This document shows positions 21,125 to 31,077 of a stretch of DNA of 64,000 nucleotides, in pieces. The position numbers and the translations under genes are program-made. The notes beneath the pieces are model-generated. The model saw only the letters and a program-made list of their open reading frames with translations. It was not told where the DNA came from and made no database searches. Each line of letters starts with the position of its first letter. The stretch's first letter is position 1. The DNA is from Micromussa lordhowensis (Eukaryota; Cnidaria; Anthozoa; Scleractinia; Lobophylliidae), in the NCBI GenBank assembly GCA_964020085.1, contig OZ026597.1:21005021-21069020 (forward strand), in the 5' to 3' direction.

Positions 21125-21505
21125 CTCAAGCTCTCCTTGAGTTGGTTCCACGTGCACAGCTTCTTGTGGAGCCACTGGAACTTGCGCCGGTGGAATTTGT
21201 TGGGCTGGAACTTGCGCCGGCGGAATCTGTTGGGCTGGAACTTGCGCCGGCGGAATTTGTTGGGCTGGAACTTGCGCCGGTGGAAACTGTTGGGCTTGAG
21301 CAGGTAAGATAGCCTGGCCCACAACAAGTTGAGCGCCCTGGTTTTCAGCCGGTTGAGGAGGTTGAACTGGCGCCGGCAAAACTTCTACGTCTCCACGAGG
21401 CACTTGACCATCTTGGGCCGCTTGTTCCGCGCCCGCTTGCAATTCATCCACTTGTATAGGTCTCAGACGACCACGAACCGGGCCGGGGTATTGTACATTC
21501 GCCAT
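21125..21505 (-). CDS. Leader exon of the YR retrotransposon, Pro/Ala/Gln-rich
   Basis: ATG at 21505 (MANVQYPGPVRGRLRP) opens 127 codons ending exactly in phase 0 at the donor GAG|gtaaat (21125/21124). The frame continues upstream without a stop for 44 codons into A1, but the 21505 ATG gives the first plausible protein. Residues of about 70-110 are four tandem 10-residue units, PAQVPAQQIP, encoded by 30-bp repeats (21176-21297). It would be the common N-terminus of Gag, and possibly of RT and recombinase, if the splicing model holds. Its function is unknown; low-complexity Pro-rich N-termini are common in Gag proteins. Confidence 0.65.
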
Positions 21506-21580
21506 CCAAGTAAAGTAATAACACGAGGCAAGGAAATTCCAACTATTCGAGCGACACGAACTGGAGCACAACCGAACCGC

Positions 21581-21659
21581 GCTGCAGTTGAGCCAAAGTG
21601 ATAATTTATTCACATGTGTTGGTTTTATATGCGTCACTTTAATGTATGCAGTGTGAATA
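21581..21659 (-). repeat. Terminal direct repeat A1 of the YR retrotransposon
   Basis: 79 bp identical by eye to A2 at 14853-14931. It marks the 5' boundary of the element. Flank to the right: ttagtgtaatttt. Confidence 0.85.
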
Positions 21660-21933
21660 TTAGTGTAATTTTGACTGCAATAACCCCCTTCATGTAAACA
21701 GGAGCGATTTATATCCTAGAGAGATAACTTTGGCGGGTAAAGAGAAGTTTACTAGGCGTTTTCGAGAAGCTCTTATTTGAAGTATTTAAGTTTAAATTTT
21801 GCTTACAAAGTAAACTATGTACACAAAGATGTTCAAAACTTGGTCTGAAAACTGTCAATTATACTTCATTTCACGTGCTCTCCTTTACCCTGCGAGAGAA
21901 AAGGAATGTATGTGCTGCTTGATTTTCACAGTT

Positions 21934-22077
21934 TCCGTATTTATATAGCCTCATCTAAACGCGAGGAGGGCTGGGAAATTCGAGACAGTAATGGTTAGGC
22001 TAACTCAAGACGTAGAGGGAACTTTTGAAAATTCTCCCAACCATCCGAGTGTCTAGATGAGGCTATATAAACACGGA
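21934..22077. repeat. Short foldback element
   Basis: The left arm tccgtatttatatagcctca (from 21934) is inverted at the right end (tgaggctatataaacacgga, ending 22077). The arms of about 27 bp have one or two mismatches, and no coding capacity lies between them. It is a probable MITE-like element. Confidence 0.55.
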
Positions 22078-22138
22078 AAAGTGCTCTATTGCTTTTATAA
22101 AAGAATTCTCAAAAATACGCGCGCATCTAAAACGTCAC

Positions 22139-22216
22139 AACCGTGTTTACATACTCTCATCTAAACACACCTATCGACCAATGAGAGCGCGCGTAGTGGC
22201 TCAGTTATTTTATAAT
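22139..22216. repeat. Dispersed repeat block of about 78 bp, copy 1
   Basis: The phrase aaccgtgtttacatactctc...gagcgcgcgtagtg...cagttattttata recurs at 22636-22713 with about 85-90% identity by eye. The two may be ends of one disrupted element. Confidence 0.55.
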
Positions 22217-22511
22217 ACTTTATCTAGACAGGCATCTAGACCGGTAATGGTTTGCAGTGAAAACGTTGCAAACTAAAATGCAAAAATATTGACTATTTTC
22301 TTGTAACAACATTTATTTGTAGAAGTGCCAAGAGGGCTGATGAGAAGAAAAAAGTAAAGAGGACGAACAAACTTTGGCAGAAGTAAGTTCAGCTCATCAC
22401 CATTCGTAAGCAAAATAGCAGCTAGTACAAACCAGTTGCATTGCCGAATTAAACTGTTCTTGTTTGCCATGTAATAAACATCTTATCAACCGAGCTTGGT
22501 CGGTCAGTATT

Positions 22512-22601
22512 GGGGAGAATCTTGACCTCGGTCGTATGTACAGACCTCGGTCGTATGTACAGACCTCGGTCGTATGTACAGACCTCGGTCAAGATTCTCC
22601 C
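22512..22601. repeat. Hairpin enclosing a 21-bp tandem repeat
   Basis: GGGAGAATCTTGACC at the left is inverted at the right (GGTCAAGATTCTCCC). Between them are about three copies of the 21-bp unit gacctcggtcgtatgtacaga. Related single phrases (ggagaatcttgacggaggtc) occur at 56298 and 60216, so this is a dispersed family. Confidence 0.7.
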
Positions 22602-22635
22602 ATACACAAAAATGCGTGCGAATCTAAAACATCGC

Positions 22636-22713
22636 AACCGTGTTTACATACTCTCATCTTAACACATCTATTGACTAATAAGAGCGCGCGTAGTGACTCA
22701 GTTATTTTATAAG
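22636..22713. repeat. Dispersed repeat block of about 78 bp, copy 2
   Basis: Second copy of the block at 22139-22216, in the same orientation. Confidence 0.55.
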
Positions 22714-25700
22714 CATTGATATAATGCTGGTGATCTTTAATTTCAGCCTAATTTGTTGTTAGTTTGACCCACGGTGATGGGTCTCCGATCCGTGCCCCTT
22801 TTCACTTTTCAGTCTTTCGCTGAACGTCTTTCGAACAACATTTCGTTGCTAGCTTTTTTCTTTTTCCGCGAATACTTTCCACACTTCGGGCTCTCTTCGG
22901 TTTGTTTTCGTGCTATCTTCGGCTTCAGCGTCATGTCCTGCTTTACTTTTTCTTTTAGTGAGTTTTGTTCTGATCGTTTTGCCCTATTCTGCCAAACATA
23001 GTCACCAGACTCAACAGAGACAAGCAACGACCCGATACCCTTAGACGCCATTTGATAGTGACGTCATAATTACATTTTCGTTTCTTGGCGGTGTGTCCGA
23101 TATCAACGAAACAATGTCAATGGTTTCCAAGGTTTTGTTATAACGAGAAACTGAAGAACGTGCAAAAGTTCATGATCAGTGTGTTCGATGTGAAGTGAGC
23201 CCATAAACAGCTAACATGGCAGTCTGGTTGTAATCGGAAAAATGTTGATCGTTACTCAACCGTACTCGAATAGCAATCGAAATTATGGAAATAGCAAGTG
23301 TCGGGTGATGTGTTAACAGTAAAATGGACCGCTTAATTACTAAGCCGTAGGGTAAAGAGCCGCAAAGGAGAGAGTTTACATAACAACTTGTATACTCTAC
23401 AAACTTTCTCAGTCGAATATTTGTACCTGGCGGTGCAGCCAAGACGCGATCATTGTTTTTATTTCTTTTTGAAAATTGCATGACACATGACCGTAATTTA
23501 ATTAATTGTGTCTTATAGATAGCTTCTTAATTTTTTTTAGGCCTACGGTTGTTATAGGCAGCTAATACCATATTTGATGTAAGTTTCAAATCTATGTATT
23601 TTTCTTCATTTTTTTTTGGTATAAATAAATGTTGTTGTTCTTGTTGTAAGATCACTAAATGCAATGATAATAATGTGTAATGGTCTTCTACGAAACCACT
23701 ATGTTATCCACTGAACATTTATAAAGCCTTGCGCCAGATATTGAAGCCATATAGCACATTTATGGCTAAGGGAATTACGTCATATGTTACATACACTACC
23801 TATATTATATTGCATTACAGAATTTAAAACTATCTGAGTGTATATAAGAGTTGTTCCTGGATATTTAGTTACTGCCGCTATAAAGCGGAAAAAATATGCT
23901 ATATGACATTAGCATTTACAAATTTTAGTTAAGATTAAAGAGGGAACGAGCAGAGCATCGTTCACTGCCGAAGCGTGTCTGCTCTGATAGGATATTCTTC
24001 ATTTTGAGTCCGGTATTTTGTGAAACAAAGTTCTTGCCGTTGCTAAATCTTGGATATACGTTACAGTAAATTGTTTCCACGCCGTCTTGCATAGCAAAGA
24101 ATACCACAAGCTGACGCCTTTATAACATAAACAGTCCGTGGACCGTTCCGTTTGAAGGAGCAAGTCGTGTTTTCTTACATTCAAGAATACTTGGCACTTC
24201 ATCAGAGCAAGAATGAGCAGTCCGTCTTGAAAGGGAGCTGACTTGTTCGCAATAAAACCTTTTGATTTACCTTATGATACGAGCTTCAACTACTTTGTAG
24301 CACAACATCTTTTAAGTTTAGTTAATATATGTCCCTTCTTTCTAGAAATGATCTCATCGCCGGCTTGCTCAAGTTCGAAGCATCAAGTTCCACTTGGTGC
24401 GAAACGGATTCTTCATTCAGTTCGTCATCAACTGATACAATGCACAGTTGAATCTTCATACATTATTTTTGTTCCCGAAACGCCACCTAAAAAAGTATAG
24501 TTTAAGAACGTTTTCCAGTATTTTAATCTACGTATTGGTGTGTATTCAGCTTCCTTGTATGATCATACACGTATTACACAGTTATATTTTACCCTTATTT
24601 CGCTGAACTCTTTAATGTAATAGGAGCTATTATATACCAACCCGCGATTACGATCAACAAACTTGAAAGAAAAGCTTAGCCTTTTAATAAAAATATAGCT
24701 TTCAGTTATCGTCTCAGCGCACATACCTACAGTCAAATATCCTCTTTACATCGTGTCTAATCACAAAGGTTTTTGTGCAACAGGCTTTTGATCGGCTCTC
24801 GGTTAGTTAATTTTTTGAAGCGCTGGATGAGGCAATAGGGCTGTTGGTTGCATCACTTTTTTTTCTGCGAGACCTGGCCCGTTGCTGTTTCATTTTCGTT
24901 TTTAAGGACTAATACAATTATCGAGTCAAGAGTATAACTACTGTTAGTTACGCTTCCCCGCGCAATCGAAACTAGAGGCCAGGGTCAAAAAGAAAAGTAA
25001 AATGGCCGAATGACGTATTTCCTTAACTTTGTAAAATGGAATACGAAGAGACTGCTCTTTTCACTCGTTGGATATTCCCTGTTCATCACGCCGCAAGATA
25101 TTCAAGCAGCACGCCCAATAGTTTTAACCTTGTTCTCGATTTAACACTGCGTAGGCTTATCGGTATTCACTTTGTTTTGTTCGGCCATGAAGTCACGTCG
25201 CCAAAGCAAGCCACAAAATATTTTTATTTTGCCCTTGGGATTGCCTATCGTCACAACTTCAAAGATTAGTAATTTTCTTCGTGTCTGCGTGGGTTTTTGT
25301 TTTTGTCCATAAAATAATGACGCCGGCCTACCTAACTACGGCATAACTTAACACATTTTGGGGGAAACCCCTAAGTTCTTTTGTTGGGTCACACTTACTG
25401 AGGTTTTTCTATCTCGGCTAGTGTTTAGTTACCTGCTTCTAAATAAATATCCAGCGTCCTAAAGTACAGTTATGACCCCCACAATAACTAATTTGGAACT
25501 TGATGATCATCAAGAAGCGTTGTAAGTTGCCTTCCTACATTTTTCCGAGCTACGATAGCTTTGTTCACTAGTAGTACATCGCGTGAGTGCTGATGGCCGG
25601 CAAATTTCTTTGTGTCTTCAACTGACTCGTTTTGGCCTGTTCCAGGCTCTTGGTCCGTGAGTTTATTATTGTTACATGCACTTGTTGGTGCAAAAAATGC

Positions 25701-25927
25701 TGACCAAGTGAATGTTATGCTACGTAATGGCGATGATTCGAAAATAATAAGGGAAAACTAGCACGGAGTGATTAATTCATCCGCAATATCAGGCAGATGA
25801 AAACAGTATAAATTTGGACACTATAACTATAACTTAAGACTCGATCTAAACAGTTGACCTGTTTGACAAGAGCAACTGAAACACGGAATCAATCCACCAC
25901 AAATTGAATCAGCTGATCAAGTGGACA
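22714..25927. other. Intergenic DNA upstream of the first IL-17-like gene
   Basis: AT-rich sequence with no exon I can support. Frames at 22774-23001, 24243-24500 and 25036-25269 lack start context, splice partners and family motifs. Confidence 0.4.
25807..25812 (+). promoter_or_regulatory. TATA box of the first IL-17-like gene
   Basis: TATAAA lies 121 bp upstream of the ATG at 25928. Its role is inferred from sequence and spacing. Confidence 0.4.
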
Positions 25928-26904
25928 ATGTTCAAATCTATTTATTTCAGGGTAAGTTGTGTTTGCTGTGAACTATTTGTACTAAAACGGCTGCTAATTT
26001 CAACCATTTCGCTTGCGCCTGCCGACTCAGCATAACAGTTGTTCTTTGCACCCTATTTATAAAATCGAGATCTTTGCCTTCAAGCTGAGCAAAGCTCTAT
26101 TTCGATCTTTACTTAGCCTTGTTGTTTATATATCCTTGCTAATTTCGTTGGGTCCTTTTAATGACCCCCATTGAAAAACTGTGACGAAGATAAGGAAAAC
26201 AAACCGAACTAAAAAAACTGGTGGGAGTAATTTGTAATACAAACGACGGCATTTTTTCCAAGCTAAACTAAAAAGCCCTCAAGTGTAATCGTCCTTTTCC
26301 AGTTTTTTTTTTTGACACGAGAACAGAAAAGCGTGCATGAAGGCTAGAGAACCATCGACGCTGCAAAAGTAATAAATCAAGAGATAAGTGACCGTAAAAC
26401 AATTTTCAATTTCACGTCATTCAAATTTCGCAGGTTGTTTTGGGGCTTTTTCTCATATCCTTCAGTTTGTCTTTGAAAAACAAACGCCTCAACTGGAGAG
26501 TTCGAAGTTTAGCCAACTGTCTAAAGATGGGAGTACCGCAACAAGCAAACGTATCATCCGACGATGTGCTTCGCTTCCTACATCGCCGTCATTACATGAT
26601 TGTGCCTCAGTCGAATCCACCACAACAAATCCCACCAATGTTGAAAGCACCAAGCCGGAAGACGAGAAACGTTGGTGCTTCAGGTAAACAGAATACTCTC
26701 AGATGCCCATTCAAAATTGAGGTCATCGACTACAAAGAAACTGCCGTTCCTAGATACTTGAGCGCTGCCAGATGTCAAGGGTGTAACATTCATTGTAGAC
26801 CAGTGTTGTACACACATAAGCTGCTTTTCAGGAAATGCAGGAACTATTGGATGTGGACGCAGAAGACATTACCAGTCGCCTTTGTCTGGGTCTTGGATGC
26901 CTAA
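25928..26904 (+). CDS. Secreted interleukin-17-like protein A
   Basis: Exon 1 (25928-25951, MFKSIYFR) ends AGG|gtaagt in phase 0. Exon 2 (26434-26904) starts after tttcgcag in phase 0. The joined N-terminus gives a classic signal peptide (MFKSIYFRVVLGLFLISFSL). The mature part has a CPF motif, then VPRYLSAARC, a C-x2-C-x3-C cluster (CQGCNIHC), and 14 residues later RKC. This matches the IL-17 family order: CP-aromatic, R-x-P-x-x-(hydrophobic)-x-x-A-x-C, C-x-P-V, then a Cys before a tryptophan-containing strand. The total is 164 residues, in the normal size range. The usual terminal C-x-C is absent (it ends PVAFVWVLDA). IL-17s are secreted cystine-knot cytokines. A divergent cystine-knot ligand of another family is the main alternative. 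Confidence 0.68.
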
Positions 26905-27547
26905 ACACTGTGGCATCATTTACAGTTTCGGCGAAGCAAGAGAGATTAATCATGTCCTTGTTTCATTTAAATGTAACTAAAGATCACGACTGTTGTATTG
27001 GAATTTTCCTATGTTAATTTTTGGAAAATATGATTGAAATTCACTAGGCTTGTAAATGTTGCGAAACCACTTTTTTTTTCTACTTATAAAGTGAATTTGT
27101 TATTCTCCGAGTTATTTTTCTAACGTAAAGCTCTGATCTGAAAGATCATTATAGAACAAACCATTGGTGAAGTTTTTTTTTTCAACCTACATGCAAACCA
27201 AGTTTGTAATTTCATGAACTGAGTAATTTTTCTATACACGATTCTGTTATGAAGAGCACCATACAGCTAAACATTTGCCAGATGTTTTTAATTCTGCCTT
27301 GTAGTAAATTCCATTTTGTAATATACTGTTGTTGTCGAGAGCATGCAATTGTTCAATTAGTACTTATTATCGTACAGTGTTGATTGTTGATACTAAAACA
27401 CAATATTGTTAATGTGCATTGCAGTATATATAAGTAATTGTAAACTGAATGTGGCAAAATTTGTGAATAGGAAGAACTCTTTCCTTCTCTTTGTTGATCG
27501 AGTGGGCCAGGTGGATTATTGTAAATTTGCAGAATTTGGATGTTTAT

Positions 27548-27553
27548 AATAAA
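27548..27553 (+). terminator. Poly(A) signal AATAAA, probable 3' end of IL-17-like gene A
   Basis: AATAAA lies 644 bp after the stop codon, and a second AATAAA follows at 27574. Which is used cannot be told. Confidence 0.35.
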
Positions 27554-28070
27554 TCAAGTAGAATTTGCATAATAATAAACTTGAATAAGATATAATGGTT
27601 CATTGTCTTAAGTTGTGTTAATCTCAGTGATAACAATTATTTTGAGCAATTATTGTTGTGGTAGGCTCAGCAGCATGATGGACAGATCAAATTCGCGCCT
27701 TAAATAATGTTCTTACCTTTACCTATATGTTCTTTAGCGAGCAATCCACCTTGGATTCACTTGGAGAAACTTAACTTGAAGAAACTTTTAAAATTACTCT
27801 AATGTCTATATTATTGTGGCCTGGGCCTAACATTGTCTCAGCCTTAACGAATTGCACTACGCATGTTTTGTTATGTTTCGCTAAATGTGGACGGATTGTA
27901 CAGGTGTGACGATTAAGTTTGCTGTCTAATGTACAATTTCGTGCTCGAACAAATTTAATCGACAAAGCACATTTGAAAGTAAAGCCAAATAAATAATAAA
28001 ACTAATTAGATTGTATAGGGGGCACGTCTCCAAAGAAATTGTGGTGCTGCGTCAGTGGTGGGTATTAAAA

Positions 28071-28186
28071 GATAATTTGGTTTTATCAACTGAGTCGATA
28101 ATGTGAATTGGCCACCGATTTAGCTTTCGAATCTCTTTACCGTGGCCAATTCACATCGTTAACTCAGTTGATAAAACCAAATTATC
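28071..28186. repeat. Inverted repeat with arms of about 44 bp
   Basis: The left arm begins gataatttggttttatcaac and the right arm ends with its inverse. The arms include gaattggcca / tggccaattc, have few mismatches, and enclose a loop of about 28 bp. The layout suggests a MITE or foldback. No target duplication was resolved. Confidence 0.65.
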
Positions 28187-28207
28187 TAAGTAGATAGTAG
28201 GAAACCA

Positions 28208-28926
28208 GGGGTCAATTTAATAAAGAAATTACACTTGTAATCTACAAGTCGGACCATTGTTTTTACAACCGCAGGCGAAAACGAGTTTAATAAACATCGT
28301 TACAAGTCCAGGTTACAAGGGTCCGACTTTGTAATTACAGGTGTAGCGCTACACGTGTAAAAAATGGTGAGTATCAAATTTAATAAAACTTTTACAAGAG
28401 TCCGACTTGTAGTTTTACAAGAGTCCAACTTGTAAATCACAAGTGCAAAATACAAGTCGTATGTCAATTGTAAACATTGAGTACGACTTGTAAAAAAGAT
28501 ATTGGATTGTCAGAACACGTCGCTCTCTATTGAGGAGGAACTTGACGAGCTGCTGAAACGTCAAATAATCCGTAGACCTAGGAAGTTTGAGGAAAGACGG
28601 CTCTTTGACGTCCAAACTCCGAGGGAATTTCGAGAGAACTTTCGTATCCCTGTTGACCCCTTCACCTGCCTATTGGAATTTTAATTAGGCCCGCAGAAGA
28701 AAAGATATTAAAATTGGCATTTGTAAAAGTACACGTGCATTCAAGCGGATTTTACAATTTTAAGGCTACAATTGTAATTTACACTTGTATTCTGACTCGC
28801 GATACACGTGTAAATTCCAGTGTAGAAAATACTTTTATTAAATCCTTGTATTTACAAGCCGGACTTTACACGTGTAAATTACACGCGTAGAAACTACAAG
28901 TGTAATTTCTTTATTAAATTGACCCC
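28208..28926. mobile_element. Harbinger-like deletion derivative with long terminal inverted repeats
   Basis: The ends are inverted copies beginning GGGGTCAATTTAATAAAGAA and extending about 30 bp. Treating GGGTC as the terminus leaves CAG on both sides, a possible 3-bp target duplication. Many acaagtcgga/tacacgtgtaaa phrases repeat in the interior. A 60-codon plus-strand frame at 28502-28684 (RRPRKFEERRLFDV...ENFRIPVDPFTCLLEF) has the look of the N-terminus of a PIF/Harbinger transposase, cut off before any catalytic domain. The superfamily call is tentative. Confidence 0.55.
28502..28684 (+). pseudogene. N-terminal fragment of a PIF/Harbinger-type transposase
   Basis: Sixty codons end at TAA. 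The pattern R-x-R...R-R-L-F-D-V...E-F-R-E-N-F-R-x-P...F...L-L-E resembles the region before the DDE domain of HARBI-type transposases. The catalytic part is missing. It lies inside the inverted-repeat element at 28208-28926, which supports the reading. Confidence 0.45.
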
Positions 28927-28989
28927 AGTATGATGCGGGTAAAAATGTCAAGAGGAAAAGCAAGCGAATTTTAACTCCCTGAGGGAACT

Positions 28990-29270
28990 CTCAGATAAAA
29001 AGGACGGGAATGCTCGTCGAAAAGTTTGAAAAGAATCCCTAAGAGGTACTAAGATACTGTTTTGTGGGCAAGGCTTTCATTTTCTTTTTCATCCGTAATA
29101 GGGTAAAACAACACACTATCTCCTGACATACTGTTTTGGCTCAATACCCTATTTAAAAAAGGCAAAAGCTCCCGCTGTGGACCTTTTCAGGCTGAACACC
29201 CTAAGTGGTACCAAAACCACTTTTTTAACCCCTAACAGGTACGACAAGCACCTCCGTCCGTGTACGTAGC
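28990..29270. repeat. Degraded dispersed repeat (gacgggaatgctcgtcg family)
   Basis: Phrases such as gacgggaatgctcgtcgaaa, aatccctaagaggtac, ataccctattta and acccctaacaggtac look like pieces of a dispersed anthozoan repeat, partly shared with the 445-1580 element (ataccctattta). The boundaries are unclear. Confidence 0.35.
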
Positions 29271-30250
29271 GGTAACAAATTTTGAGGAGAAAATGCTAAG
29301 CAAAAAGGGAGGTAATAAGGTATATCCATTCTCGTGATAATACTGAGTCTTTCCAGACGACGACTAATATATACAAGAGTCCTGTCGGAAAAGGTTGCAT
29401 AGCAAGCCTACGGCGTTCACGGAGCTTTACAGATAGCGTGAATCTTGCCTATTTACTTGACCATAACAACAAACAAAGAAACTAGCTAATTATGAAAACT
29501 GAATGACGCATTGTTTCAATTTTATCTTCGTCTAAGCTGGCACGGTTCAGAGTCAAAAATAGTAAGCATGCAAGGTGTCTGATTCTACGAGCGTTTCAGA
29601 TTGTTTTTTTACATCTGGCTAAATGAGATGTAAAGGTATAACCAACCCGTTTCCTCTCTGTTTCATGGCGTAGTGTAATCGAAACAGGGCTTTATATTAG
29701 CTCTCAGCTTACAAATGATTTCCCAATAAATTTATCATTGTCGCTCAAAACCTCGTTCCTCGGGCAATAGCTAGTACCTGGTGTGAACTTAACAGGCCAC
29801 TATTGATAGAACACCACACTGGAAGTCCTTTGCTATTAACATGGCGATATTAAGGCAGCTTTGACCTTGGGATTCACTCTATTCAAGAAGAACGAGGAAG
29901 TAATTAACACTCTAATTCCCACCCTAAAGCGACCACCTTTCATGTTCTCCTTGACTTTATCAAACCAAGTATTGGACAAAATAAAAAGGGATAAAAGAAT
30001 CAGGATATTTAACACCAGAACAAGTTCAGATAAACTTATTTATCCGGGCTTGTTTACTACATCATGTACATGTTGCTTCGTTGAGTATCCTATTTATCCG
30101 ATTGCATGTTGTTGGCCTTACCTTACTTACTGGGGCTTCGTATCGCAATATCAAATAATACTTTACAAGTATTGAACACAATAAAAACGGATAAAAGGAT
30201 AATTAACACAAAAGTAAATTTACTTACCTTCGAAGTTCCGTTCACGAAGA
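29271..30250. other. Intergenic DNA with a local duplication
   Basis: Two related phrases, agtattggacaaaataaaaa (29969) and agtattgaacacaataaaaa (30168), are followed by similar sequence, suggesting a diverged duplication of about 50 bp. No gene is supportable. Confidence 0.35.
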
Positions 30251-30253
30251 TTC

Positions 30254-30910
30254 TTTTTTTTTTTTTTTTTTTTTTTTTTCATCATTCATTTTATTTCAAA
30301 CTCGGTAAGATCTTCAGTAATTAATAATAGTATCTCACAATCAGTTACATTAATTAAAAACTATCAATATTTTTTTTTTTTTTTTTTTTTTTTTTTCATT
30401 AGAAGCTTTTACTTTATCTGTAGCTGTTACAATCAAAACAGCAGAAGCTAAAGTGCTACCTAAATAAGCTTACTCATTATTTGTCAGATTAGTGATTACT
30501 GTATGTTGTTGTCTCACGCAACATAGAAATTCTCAAAATCCTTTTGGCAACCCTTTTTTTTTTTTTTTTTTTTTTTTTCAAACTGAATTGTTGTGACGAA
30601 TTTTTTTTTTTGTTGTTGTTTTTTTTGTTTTGTTTTTCCTTATTATTTATTTTTTTTAATTCAATATGGTTAATTCTCTCCCTTACAATAAAAAAAACGC
30701 TTACCCTACTTATATTACTTACAATGCAGTACTTACATTGCTTACAATACAGTACGATCACTTACGCTACTAGCAATACAAATACTTACAATACTTACAG
30801 TACAGTACGATAACTCATGTTGATTACCATACTAATTAACACTTGTTGTACCACAATACGATTACTAACGTCACTAGCAATATAATTTAATTACTTATGC
30901 TACTTAAAAC
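30254..30910 (-). repeat. T-runs and degenerate cttacaata repeats, probable LINE 3' UTR
   Basis: Three T-runs of about 22-26 (near 30254, 30371 and 30555) would be A-runs on the LINE's strand, downstream of ORF2. From about 30690 to 30910, phrases like ttacaatacttacagtacagtacg recur irregularly. Assignment to the LINE 3' region is by position; which run is its tail is undecided. Confidence 0.45.
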
Positions 30911-31077
30911 GTTAATTGATCGATTGTTTAAGAGAATTCTAGAAAAGACTGATTTTTTCTTATTACTGTCGAGGAAATTACCTTTGTTTGACTTACCATC
31001 GATTTGTAGGAAACAACCCTAACCCTAAGTTTTTCCTGGAGAGTTGAGATATTTAACCCAGTATTGTTTTCCAAGTG

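Larger units (their letters stand above)
14653..21659 (-). mobile_element. Complete tyrosine-recombinase retrotransposon (Ngaro/PAT-like, split direct repeats)
   Basis: Read 5' to 3' on the minus strand, the order is A1 (21659-21581), leader exon, gag, RT-RNase H, tyrosine recombinase, B1 (14991-14927), A2 (14931-14853), a spacer of about 135 bp, and B2 (14717-14653). A1/A2 (79 bp) and B1/B2 (65 bp) appear identical by eye, giving the A1-ORFs-B1-A2-B2 layout known for Ngaro and PAT elements rather than the inverted repeats of DIRS1. B1 and A2 overlap by five bases, and the same five (TATTC on the element strand) are the first and last bases of the element. No adenine methylase or SGNH hydrolase domain was recognised. 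All frames are open, so the copy looks young. The clade assignment is inferred from structure, not phylogeny. Confidence 0.85.

Noticed and set aside
30544..30813. Plus frame rich in Phe
   Set aside because: It is translated poly-T and low-complexity DNA.
31012..31028. Telomere-like aaccctaaccctaa
   Set aside because: Only about two units in the LINE 3' region. It is too short to be telomeric sequence.
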